Assembly (NCBI GenBank): GCA_900770835.1
Contig: CAAGLQ010000170.1
Coordinates: forward strand, 1-11,178
Source: an uncultured Parabacteroides sp.
Lineage (GTDB): Bacteria; Bacteroidota; Bacteroidia; Bacteroidales; Tannerellaceae
DNA length: 11,178 nt
Direction: 5' to 3'
A program made the position numbers and the translations under genes. Each line of letters starts with the position of its first letter. The first letter of the stretch is position 1. Positions 1 through 6,716 of this stretch are shown piece after piece. The notes below the pieces were generated by a model. That model was given only the letters and a program-made list of their open reading frames with translations, had not been told where the DNA came from and did no database searches.

Positions 1-663
1 ATTCTGCCACAAATCTAAATGAAACGTCCAATCTGCCGGTTTCGGCAACTGCCGCTTGCTAACCTGAAGCGTAAAGGGAAGACTCAGCGATTGTCCGTCG
101 AACATGGCGGTCAACGTTCCTTTATATTTTCCCGGCAAGGCCGATTCAGGCACCTGAATTTCCATCCACAGCGGGCGTACCGTTTGCGACTCGACCGCCA
201 TCATAGGTGCCGGATCCAAGCGATCAGCCACCAGGAACGAGTCGAAGGCAGCGGTCAAATGCGCCCCATGATTCTCTTTTCCACTTTTATCCAAATAGCT
301 ATCTGTCAAAACATAGCGCACAAAATAGGGATGTACCGCCTCTGAGGGTATCACCTCTTTTCCACAACGCAGGTCACTCACAGAGAGACTCAACTGCTTA
401 ATGGCTTGCGGAGCCAGCAGCACGGCTTGTGCGTTCACCCGCTCGCCTCTCCAGGCATAGAGTTCCAACTTTCTTGTCCATGCGGGCACCTCATTCTTCT
501 GATACCGCAGATCGGTCGTACCCCAACCTAACTCCACCTGCTTCACCGCTTGCCAAGGTGCGGAAGAAGCCGGATGCGGATCCGCACACTCACGATCCAC
601 CTGTTGCGCAAACAGGGGCAGAGCCGCCAACAAAAGCCCTGCCAATACTAAATTCTTTTTCAT
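1..663 (-). CDS. GH123/DUF4091-like secreted glycoside hydrolase, N-terminal part (cut by window edge)
   Basis: An open frame of 221 codons runs from an ATG at 663 leftwards off the window without a stop, so only the N-terminus is present. It begins with a classical signal peptide: MKKN, a hydrophobic run (residues 5-18), then a signal peptidase I-like site after LFA (about residue 19), with no lipobox cysteine. The following part is rich in beta-strand patterns (for example LWMEIQVPESALPGKYKG) and ends in WTFHLDLWQN. That ending resembles the junction between the N-terminal beta-sandwich and the catalytic barrel of DUF4091/GH123 proteins, a family that includes beta-N-acetylgalactosaminidases. 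The catalytic residues lie outside the window, so substrate and activity cannot be judged. The gene starts 35 bp after the TPR gene stop and I see no promoter motif in that gap, so co-transcription is likely. Family assignment is from remembered motif resemblance. Confidence 0.7.
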   Translation of the reverse strand, partial: MKKNLVLAGLLLAALPLFAQQVDRECADPHPASSAPWQAVKQVELGWGTTDLRYQKNEVPAWTRKLELYAWRGERVNAQAVLLAPQAIKQLSLSVSDLRCGKEVIPSEAVHPYFVRYVLTDSYLDKSGKENHGAHLTAAFDSFLVADRLDPAPMMAVESQTVRPLWMEIQVPESALPGKYKGTLTAMFDGQSLSLPFTLQVSKRQLPKPADWTFHLDLWQN

Positions 664-698
664 GATATATAAACAATTAACTTATTGAATACTAATCA

Positions 699-2798
699 TC
701 AACGAGCCGTCATACGCTTGATGATGCTATACGCATTATAGATGCCCAGCTCTCCTGCCTTGCTCAAATCAGCAATACCTTCAGTTGCCTGTCCTAAAGA
801 GAGTTTAGCCAACCCTCGATTGAAATAGGCTGCCGCAAAGTCGGGATCCCGACGAATCGCCTCGTCATAATCGACGATAGCCGCACGGAAATCACGTTGC
901 GCACAACGCAAGTTGGCCCGATTGAAATAGGCAAACACAAAGCTGGGATTCAGCTGAATCACTCGATCATAATCACGGATGATCTGCTCATGCTCCACCG
1001 CACGCTTGTTATCCCTCAGCTGAGCGGTCTTCACATCATTTGGATTTACAGTGACGGGGCGAGCGGATTTACCAATATTCAAGTTCATCGTACCATTTGT
1101 CAGATCATAACTCTCCGTATCCGTTTGTTGAGATTGGTTGTAAATCAATTGTTTATAACGCTCTACCGCCCGACAGAAATAGGCCAACGAGAAATCAGGA
1201 TTCAACTCGATCACTCGGTTCAGGTCGGCAATCGACTCATTGAAATCCTGCACCAACATGAAATCCATCGCCCGACCAAAGAGCGCATAGGCATTGCTCG
1301 GATCTCGATCAATACGGGCGCTATAATCATCAATGGATTGGAAGTGGCGAGCGATCTGATCCTCCGTCAAGGCCCCCTCCTCGTTGGTCAAACGAAGCTG
1401 GTGGCTCAAGACCATCAGACGGTTAAACTCCTCGACAGATTTATCATAGTAAACCAATTTCTTCACGGGATCGGGCTTCTCATAATAGGTCAGCACAAAT
1501 TGAGGCTCCAGATCGACTCGCACATTGCGATCTTGCACACGCCCACGCACCTCGCTTTGGTATTTGCTCTTTCGTTCCGTCTCCTTGTCATACACCACCA
1601 GACGATTGAACTTACTGATGTTCCGATCAGATTCCTCACGAGTATTGCGTTCCTCTGCCGTCTCGTTGGCATTCGATGTGGCATCCTCCTTCTTAGGCAA
1701 CTGTCCATTCTTGGCTTGCTCCTCCATACGAATAGCCGTCCAATAGTCCCGATCTGCACCTGCCGCATCACCCAACTTCCGTTTCGCCTCTGAGCGACTG
1801 ATAAATCCAGGCAAGAAAGTGGGATACTGACCCAACACCACATCATAGTCGTCGACCGCACCCCGATAGTCACCCGTCTCAAAACGGAGCAAGGCTCTGT
1901 TATACAACGCCATGTAATTGTCTGGTTCTTGCTCGATCACCACGTCAAAATCCTCGATTGCCCGGTTGTTATCACCCACTTGGAAACGCAACAAGCCCCG
2001 GTTGAAACGGGCAATCAGATTATCGGAGTCCAGATCGATCACCTGGTCATAATCTGCCATAGCTCCACGCAGGTCATTCATCTGATAGCGCACCAATCCT
2101 CGGTTGATATAATAGCCACTCTCACGGGTATCAAAACGCAAGGCCTCGTTGAGATCATCTAAAGCCTCTTGAAAATGGCCCATTTGATAATGCAGAATGG
2201 CTCGATTGCCATAAGCCGGTGGATAATAGGGATCCATTGAGATCGCCTTATCATAATCCGCCAAGGCTTTCAAAGTGTCTCCCTCCTCGATATACATGGC
2301 ACCCCGCGAAAGGTAGGTCATGGCATATTTGGGATGGGCCGCCAACAACTCTTCAAAAACTTGCTCCGCACCCTTATAATCTTTCTTTTGAATATAGGCG
2401 ACTGCCATATTAACCAGCATCTGCCGGTCTGCCGGTTTAAACTCCAGTCCTTTCCTGTAATCCTCGATCGCTCCATCAAACACATCCAAACTCTGACGGG
2501 CAATGCCGCGGGCGTAATAAGCCTGCGTTAAAAAAGGGTTCCGCTGAAGACAGAGCGAACAGTCTTCTTCGGCACCCTTATAGTCATCCAAATTGATCTT
2601 GGCGACAGCCCGATAGAAATAGGGTTCCGCCAACCAAGGCTTTGCCTTTATAACCTGATTAAAATACTGGATAGAAAGCACATAATCCTCAAAATAGAGA
2701 GCATTACGGCCAATTGCCAACACCCGATCGGTATTGATTTGCGCATGTAACGCAACAAAGATACACTGTATGATTAAAAAGAGAATTGCCTTCTTCAT
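699..2798 (-). CDS. Large exported tetratricopeptide-repeat protein (699 aa)
   Basis: Residues 1-20 form a signal peptide (MKK, hydrophobic 4-17, likely cut after HAQ), so the protein is exported, probably to the periplasm. Residues about 24-363 hold ten consecutive TPRs in a strict 34-residue register (about 24, 58, 92, 126, 160, 194, 228, 262, 296, 330), with the usual A-x-x-D-Y/F and final D/N-P-x signatures. A charged non-TPR linker covers about 364-480. Further TPRs follow at about 485-535, and two more at 620-653 and 654-687. One repeat is split: helix A (about 536-549) and helix B (about 600-619) are separated by an insert of about 50 residues rich in N, Q, T and S. There is no enzymatic domain. 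TPRs mediate protein-protein contacts; partners are unknown. It follows def by 65 bp and may have its own promoter (see 2822-2829). The start at 2798 gives a complete signal peptide. Confidence 0.9.
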   Translation of the reverse strand: MKKAILFLIIQCIFVALHAQINTDRVLAIGRNALYFEDYVLSIQYFNQVIKAKPWLAEPYFYRAVAKINLDDYKGAEEDCSLCLQRNPFLTQAYYARGIARQSLDVFDGAIEDYRKGLEFKPADRQMLVNMAVAYIQKKDYKGAEQVFEELLAAHPKYAMTYLSRGAMYIEEGDTLKALADYDKAISMDPYYPPAYGNRAILHYQMGHFQEALDDLNEALRFDTRESGYYINRGLVRYQMNDLRGAMADYDQVIDLDSDNLIARFNRGLLRFQVGDNNRAIEDFDVVIEQEPDNYMALYNRALLRFETGDYRGAVDDYDVVLGQYPTFLPGFISRSEAKRKLGDAAGADRDYWTAIRMEEQAKNGQLPKKEDATSNANETAEERNTREESDRNISKFNRLVVYDKETERKSKYQSEVRGRVQDRNVRVDLEPQFVLTYYEKPDPVKKLVYYDKSVEEFNRLMVLSHQLRLTNEEGALTEDQIARHFQSIDDYSARIDRDPSNAYALFGRAMDFMLVQDFNESIADLNRVIELNPDFSLAYFCRAVERYKQLIYNQSQQTDTESYDLTNGTMNLNIGKSARPVTVNPNDVKTAQLRDNKRAVEHEQIIRDYDRVIQLNPSFVFAYFNRANLRCAQRDFRAAIVDYDEAIRRDPDFAAAYFNRGLAKLSLGQATEGIADLSKAGELGIYNAYSIIKRMTAR

Positions 2799-2821
2799 CC
2801 TTATATAGCTGATTCGGAAGG

Positions 2822-2829
2822 CAAATGTA
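2822..2829 (-). promoter_or_regulatory. Possible Bacteroidetes -7 element upstream of the TPR gene
   Basis: The minus strand reads TACATTTG, an exact match to the Bacteroidetes primary-sigma -7 consensus TAnnTTTG, 23 bp before the TPR start codon. No clear TTTG -33 element lies about 19 bp upstream. A short inverted repeat (AAGTAA/TTACTT, 2829-2846) overlaps the spacer. It may be an internal promoter within the ruvX-def-TPR run; the match is short and could be chance. Confidence 0.35.
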
Positions 2830-2863
2830 AGTAATTTATCTTACTTTCCCTCTATTTTCACCA

Positions 2864-3421
2864 TTATTTACCGACAGCTTTCGCCCGATAAGAGCAACGA
2901 GCCGTCCCTTTGATGATGCTGTTTAGCTTGCTCTTATTCAATTGCCTACGAATGGCAGACACGTTATCTATGAATACATGGCCTGTAAGATGCTCACACT
3001 CATGCTGCACAATACGAGCCGCAAATCCGGAGATTGTCTCCTCATGCGCTTGCCAATCCACATCAAAATATTGGATACGGATAGATTTCGAACGAGTCAC
3101 CTTCTCGTGTACACCGGGAAGGCTCAAGCAGCCCTCTTCCATGGAGTCCGTTTCCACACTCTTCTCCAAAAACACCGGGTTGATCATCGCCCGCTTAAAG
3201 CCTTTGCACTCTGGAAAATCATCTTTCAACGCATCGCCATCAATCACCAACAGACGCAAAGACAAGCCCACTTGTGGAGCAGCCAATCCCACACCATCTG
3301 CCTTATACATCGTCTCAAACATATTGGCGACAAGCTGCTTCAACTCTGGATAATCTTTCGTAACCTCCTCAGCCTCTTTCCGAAGAACTGGCTGACCATA
3401 CAAATAAACTGGTAAAATCAT
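2864..3421 (-). CDS. def: Peptide deformylase
   Basis: Removes the formyl group from the N-terminal methionine of nascent proteins at the ribosome, in the cytoplasm; a metal-dependent hydrolase. All three family motifs are present: motif I GVGLAAPQ (residues 43-50), motif II EGCLS (96-100, metal ligand C98) and motif III HECEH (140-144, metal ligands H140 and H144, catalytic E141). The length of 185 aa is typical for Bacteroidetes deformylases. The C-terminal tail (about 155-185) is basic and includes RRQLNKSKLNSIIKGTARC, which as I recall is characteristic of Bacteroidales versions. The ATG overlaps the ruvX stop in an ATGA arrangement, so translational coupling is likely. Motif III carries E143 where most family members have D (HExDH). 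Confidence 0.97.
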   Translation of the reverse strand: MILPVYLYGQPVLRKEAEEVTKDYPELKQLVANMFETMYKADGVGLAAPQVGLSLRLLVIDGDALKDDFPECKGFKRAMINPVFLEKSVETDSMEEGCLSLPGVHEKVTRSKSIRIQYFDVDWQAHEETISGFAARIVQHECEHLTGHVFIDNVSAIRRQLNKSKLNSIIKGTARCSYRAKAVGK

Positions 3422-3846
3422 AAATTCAAACGATATTTTCTACTTTCTAAATAGGCCTGCAAGATAATGACCGCACTGATCTCATCCACCAGTGCCTTTT
3501 CTTGCCGTTTCTTTTTACGCAACCCTCCTTCCAGCATGGCCTTATGCGCCATGACAGAGGTAAACCGCTCATCATAATACTCAACAGGTATTTGAGGGAG
3601 CGTACGTTTCAGATGTGTCACAAAAGCTTGCACATAACGCATATTCTCCGATGGTTCATTGTTCATCTGCTTAGGTTGCCCCACGACGATCAACTCCACA
3701 GATTCCTTTGACGTATATTCTTGCAGGAATTTGACCAATTCACAACTGGGCACAGTCGCCAAGCCATTCGCAATCATTTGCAGAGAATCCGTCACCGCCA
3801 CACCGGTACGTTTCCTACCATAATCTATTGCCATTATTCTTGCCAT
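3418..3846 (-). CDS. ruvX: RuvX/YqgF family putative pre-16S rRNA nuclease / Holliday junction resolvase-like protein
   Basis: A compact RNase H-fold nuclease of 142 aa, the normal length for the family. In E. coli YqgF is linked to 5' end maturation of 16S rRNA; the name also reflects predicted resolvase activity. Visible motifs in order: AIDYGRKRTGVAVTD (residues 6-20, acidic D8), VVGQPKQMN (54-62), YYDERFTS (90-97) and VDEISAVIIL (120-129, D121). These match the acidic active-site positions of the YqgF fold. The start at 3846 places the first strand correctly (MARIMAIDYG). The gene is followed by def with a 4 bp overlap and preceded, after 69 bp, by the sugar transferase gene. No terminator was recognised in that 69 bp gap, so read-through is possible, but a -7-like element lies just before the start codon. 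Confidence 0.95.
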   Translation of the reverse strand: MARIMAIDYGRKRTGVAVTDSLQMIANGLATVPSCELVKFLQEYTSKESVELIVVGQPKQMNNEPSENMRYVQAFVTHLKRTLPQIPVEYYDERFTSVMAHKAMLEGGLRKKKRQEKALVDEISAVIILQAYLESRKYRLNL

Positions 3847-3851
3847 GGGCG

Positions 3852-3859
3852 CAAAGTTA
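3852..3859 (-). promoter_or_regulatory. ruvX: Possible -7 element immediately upstream of ruvX
   Basis: The minus strand reads TAACTTTG, matching TAnnTTTG, with only 5 bp between it and the ruvX ATG. Transcription from it would begin at or next to the start codon and give a leaderless or nearly leaderless mRNA. A -33 TTTG is not evident at the expected distance, so confidence is low. Confidence 0.35.
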
Positions 3860-3915
3860 CAGATAAAAAACGTAAGAATCGCACACCATAAAGAAAACCG
3901 TTCGACAAGCGTGCG

Positions 3916-5313
3916 TTAATAAGCGTTCTTCTCGCCCTTGAACATATTCAATACTGTAACCACAATGATCTTTAGATCAAGAAAAAATGTCCAGTTCTCG
4001 ATATACCACACATCACGTTTTACGCGACCCTCCATCTGCTCCAAGGTTTTCGTTTCGCCCCGATAGCCAGTCACCTGTGCCCAACCAGTCACGCCCGGTT
4101 TCACCAAATGCCGCACCATGTACTTATCTATCAAGGCTGAATATTGCTCCGTATGCTTCAACATATGTGGACGAGGCCCAACAACAGACATATCACCCAA
4201 AAACACATTGACAAACTGTGGAAACTCATCCAGGTTGCTTTTTCTCAAGAAATTGCCTATACGAGTCTTGCGTGGATCATCTTTCACCGCCTGCACCGTG
4301 TCCGCTTCCGCATTCACACGCATAGTCCTAAACTTAAAGCATTCGAAATCTCGCCCATACAATCCGGTTCGTTTCTGCTTGAACAGAATCGGTCCTGGGG
4401 AGCTCAGCTTAATCAATAAGCCTAAAACCACATAGAGAATCGGATAGATCGTCAGCAAAACCAAGGTAGAAAACAGCAGGTCGAAAGTGCGCTTTAAAAA
4501 ACGATTATACATGGATTGAAGTGGCTCCCTGCGGATTGTCAACAAAGGGATGGATTCCATCACCTCCATTACCATGCTTTTCTTGACATTCCTGTAAAAC
4601 TCCGGAACGATATAGAAACGCACCATGTGTTTCTCCGCAAAGTTCAGCAAACGCACGATCTTCCCGTCATTTGTTCCTGGCAGCGTACAATAGATCTCAT
4701 CTATATCATGTGTCAACACATAATCCTCAACTTCGTCCGTGTTTCCTAAATAATTAGGCAAAGCCTCCTTTAACGCCACATTATCGTCGAAAAAACCGCG
4801 CACATTAAAGCCATAGCTTAAATCATCTTTCATGACTTGATATAGCTCCATCCCATTTTTGCCGGCTCCCACGATCACTACTCGTTTAAAGTTGTATCCT
4901 TTTCGTCTGTATAATTTCAACGATAAACGGACAAACACTCGCCAAAGCGCAAATAGGACAAGTGCCACCACATAATAAGCCAAAAGAAATGTAGCCATCA
5001 AATCGCCCACATTCAGGAAAATCAAGCATGTAGCAAACAACAAGGTCAATACCGTCACCAAGCTGAACGCCCGTTGCACAATCTTATCAATGAAAACCAC
5101 TGAAAGATGTAATTGAAGTGGAACAAAATAAAGAGAGAAAAGATAGCAAAAATTCAACAACAACAAGACCTCTCGCTGGTTATACGCAATGGCATGGGTA
5201 TAGGTTTCCCCCAATAAATTGAACACCAAGACGAAGACAATATTTAAAACAAACATATCCCCTATCCCAATCAACCATCGGATCAAATAACCATGTTTCT
5301 TATTGAACACCAT
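3916..5313 (-). CDS. Undecaprenyl-phosphate sugar-1-phosphate transferase (WcaJ/CpsE-like polyprenyl glycosylphosphotransferase)
   Basis: Transfers a sugar-1-phosphate, probably glucose- or galactose-1-phosphate, from a UDP-sugar to undecaprenyl phosphate at the inner membrane, the first step in building a lipid-linked exopolysaccharide or capsule unit. The 465 aa protein has the full long-form layout. About four or five N-terminal membrane segments lie between residues 12 and 125. A CoA-binding/Rossmann-like domain starts at VVIVGAGKNGMELY (145-158) and includes RGFFDDN (172-178). A hydrophobic membrane helix (about 277-301) opens the C-terminal sugar transferase domain. That domain shows KFRTM (327-331), LDEFPQ (361-366, the D-E catalytic dyad 362-363), GDMSVVGPRPH (373-383) and KPGVTGWAQV (405-414). 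No further glycan genes adjoin it. It opens a minus-strand run that continues into ruvX and def. The sugar specificity cannot be read from sequence. Confidence 0.93.
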   Translation of the reverse strand: MVFNKKHGYLIRWLIGIGDMFVLNIVFVLVFNLLGETYTHAIAYNQREVLLLLNFCYLFSLYFVPLQLHLSVVFIDKIVQRAFSLVTVLTLLFATCLIFLNVGDLMATFLLAYYVVALVLFALWRVFVRLSLKLYRRKGYNFKRVVIVGAGKNGMELYQVMKDDLSYGFNVRGFFDDNVALKEALPNYLGNTDEVEDYVLTHDIDEIYCTLPGTNDGKIVRLLNFAEKHMVRFYIVPEFYRNVKKSMVMEVMESIPLLTIRREPLQSMYNRFLKRTFDLLFSTLVLLTIYPILYVVLGLLIKLSSPGPILFKQKRTGLYGRDFECFKFRTMRVNAEADTVQAVKDDPRKTRIGNFLRKSNLDEFPQFVNVFLGDMSVVGPRPHMLKHTEQYSALIDKYMVRHLVKPGVTGWAQVTGYRGETKTLEQMEGRVKRDVWYIENWTFFLDLKIIVVTVLNMFKGEKNAY

Positions 5314-5334
5314 CTCTATTAGCTGTTAGCGAGA

Positions 5335-5342
5335 CAAAAGTA
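5335..5342 (-). promoter_or_regulatory. Likely -7 element of the sugar transferase promoter
   Basis: The minus strand reads TACTTTTG (matches TAnnTTTG) 21 bp before the sugar transferase ATG. The -33 position, about 19 bp further upstream, falls in the T-run that ends the upstream ompA terminator and reads TTTT rather than TTTG. Its place between a strong terminator and a start codon favours a real promoter. Expected leader about 15 nt. Confidence 0.5.
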
Positions 5343-5359
5343 CATATTATTTATGGCAT

Positions 5360-5396
5360 AAAAAAGGCCGCACTCAAAAGAAGTGCAGCCTTTTTT
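5360..5396 (-). terminator. Rho-independent terminator of the OmpA-family gene
   Basis: A 15 bp inverted repeat (arms 5360-5374 and 5382-5396) with a 7 nt loop (5375-5381) ends in a T-run on the minus strand. The single non-Watson-Crick position is C5369/A5387, which is a mismatch on the plus strand but a G-U wobble in minus-strand RNA. The hairpin is therefore better formed in the direction of the OmpA-family gene, whose stop codon is 23 bp upstream at 5420. Confidence 0.9.
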
Positions 5397-5419
5397 ATTT
5401 AAATGGAAGTTAATCTATT

Positions 5420-6565
5420 TTACTTTGTAGCTCTCATGATAACTACACGGTTCCAATTATTCTCATCATACGGTTGCTCATCTGAACCCTTCCACTCGAT
5501 AGTGATCTGATCGGAAGAAACACCATACTTGTCGATCAACTCCTTCGCAACGGCTCTCGCACGCTTCTCTGACAAGCCCATATTGTAATTAGAAGTACCT
5601 GTCTTCTTGTCAGCATAACCAATCACCTTAATCGGAGAATTATTCTCCTTCACGAACTGTGCAGTGTTGAAGATATTGATCTGCTGGTTCTTGTCGATCT
5701 TAGAGCTGTTCAAACGGAAGTATACTACATTGTCCACATAGTTGTTAACTACCTCTGTCACGGCGGGAGCACACTCCGGACAAGATTCCGGACGCTTGCT
5801 CAACTCATCATTCTCAGCACGCAAAGCGTTGATTTGGCTATTCAAATCGTTCAACAAAGCGTAATCCATCGGCTCCAATACCTCAAAGTCTGTCTTGCCC
5901 AATTTGAAGGTCAAACCTGCGCTCAACTGAACGATACCATCTGTCAAGTGGTACATAGACACACGGTTGAACTGCTCATTCAGCAAAGAACCCTGCAACT
6001 CAACGTTCAAATCAACACGCTTGCTCAAACGGAAAGCAGTCAAGATACCAGCATTCAACGTAGGAGACTCTGTGCGTGAACGTTCGATAGCCTCATCCGT
6101 CTTGAAACGTTGCGCATAACCAAGACCAATCCACGGAATCAAACGGAACACTTTCTTCTCATTGTAAGGAGCCCAGAAATTGGTTACATCCCACAACAAA
6201 TCCACATGAGCTGCTATGTATTTATTGTGTTGCATATACTCAGGACCAACGCCCTCAAACCCGTGAAGAACACCACCGTTCAACTGCGTACGGAATGCTA
6301 AATAGGGATTGAACCATTTACCGAACGACACCTGAGGCGCAAAATTCAAGCGGCTGCCAAAGCTTGCCTCCGGGTTTTGATCACCCAACAACATGCTGGC
6401 ACCACCTGCGATAGAAATAAACCAATTGTCACGTGCTTTGTTCTTCTTGAAGTTGGTCTTATAACCAGCCTCTTTGCTGAATCCGACCATCGGCTGAAAC
6501 TCCTGTGCACCCAAAGAGAACACAAACGCCGACAACAAAGATAAAAGAAATACTTTAGTCTTCAT
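5420..6565 (-). CDS. OmpA-family outer-membrane protein, close to P. gingivalis Pgm6/Pgm7 (Omp40/41)
   Basis: A major-type outer-membrane protein that tethers the outer membrane to peptidoglycan. Residues 1-20 are a signal peptide cut before QEFQP. About residues 45-225 form the N-terminal membrane beta-barrel, with alternating aromatic strands such as WFISIAGGASMLLG and FRLIPWIGLGYAQRF. Then come a short coiled coil (about 238-257), the cysteine motif SCPEC (261-265), and a C-terminal OmpA peptidoglycan-binding domain (about 277-381). In that domain D319 in IGYAD and R335 in LSEKRA fit the positions known in OmpA to contact diaminopimelate. The layout, including PMDYALLNDLNSQINALR and the CPEC motif, resembles the P. 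gingivalis proteins as I remember them; those form disulfide-linked oligomers. The gene stands alone between its own promoter and a strong terminator, fitting high expression. An E. coli-style porin role is less likely than a structural one. Confidence 0.94.
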   Translation of the reverse strand: MKTKVFLLSLLSAFVFSLGAQEFQPMVGFSKEAGYKTNFKKNKARDNWFISIAGGASMLLGDQNPEASFGSRLNFAPQVSFGKWFNPYLAFRTQLNGGVLHGFEGVGPEYMQHNKYIAAHVDLLWDVTNFWAPYNEKKVFRLIPWIGLGYAQRFKTDEAIERSRTESPTLNAGILTAFRLSKRVDLNVELQGSLLNEQFNRVSMYHLTDGIVQLSAGLTFKLGKTDFEVLEPMDYALLNDLNSQINALRAENDELSKRPESCPECAPAVTEVVNNYVDNVVYFRLNSSKIDKNQQINIFNTAQFVKENNSPIKVIGYADKKTGTSNYNMGLSEKRARAVAKELIDKYGVSSDQITIEWKGSDEQPYDENNWNRVVIMRATK

Positions 6566-6617
6566 ATTTTCAACATTTTAATTAAACAGTAATCTTATTT
6601 ATTCTTTAAAAACGCCA

Positions 6618-6648
6618 CAAAATTAACGCTTTTCTTGATTAAAACAAA
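6618..6648 (-). promoter_or_regulatory. Bacteroidetes-type promoter of the OmpA-family gene
   Basis: On the minus strand a TTTG -33 element (6645-6648) is separated by exactly 19 bp from a TAATTTTG -7 element (6618-6625). Both match the consensus for the Bacteroidetes primary sigma factor (TTTG, 19-21 bp, TAnnTTTG). The expected transcription start is near 6610-6612, giving a leader of about 45 nt. The bases just before the start codon are A/T-rich with no Shine-Dalgarno sequence, as is usual in this phylum. Confidence 0.78.
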
Positions 6649-6659
6649 CGATAGAACAC

Positions 6660-6694
6660 TTTTGTTGCTCACAATCTCAAGATTCACAACAAAA
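6660..6694. repeat. Two-part inverted repeat upstream of the ompA promoter
   Basis: Outer arms TTTTGTTG (6660-6667) and CAACAAAA (6687-6694) enclose inner arms AATCT (6673-6677) and AGATT (6680-6684). It lies between the rmlA stop and the -33 element of the ompA promoter. It lacks a trailing T-run on the minus strand, so it is a poor terminator for rmlA; a regulator binding site or weak RNA hairpin is possible. Only the symmetry is seen directly. Confidence 0.4.
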
Positions 6695-6716
6695 ACTTAA
6701 ACTAATCCCAGCAAAA

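Noticed and set aside
19..665. Plus-strand frames of 108, 64 and 78 codons at the left edge
   Set aside because: The minus strand carries an uninterrupted frame with signal peptide and GH123-like features across the same bases.
897..1793. 298-codon plus-strand open frame opposite the TPR gene
   Set aside because: It lies fully antisense to a strongly supported TPR gene. The translation has no domain-like pattern or signal, and the repeated isoleucine/histidine-rich motifs simply mirror the TPR codons on the other strand.
2829..2846. Inverted repeat AAGTAA/TTACTT upstream of the TPR gene, considered as a def terminator
   Set aside because: Short A/T-rich stem, no G/C core and no following T-run on the minus strand, so it does not qualify as a terminator.
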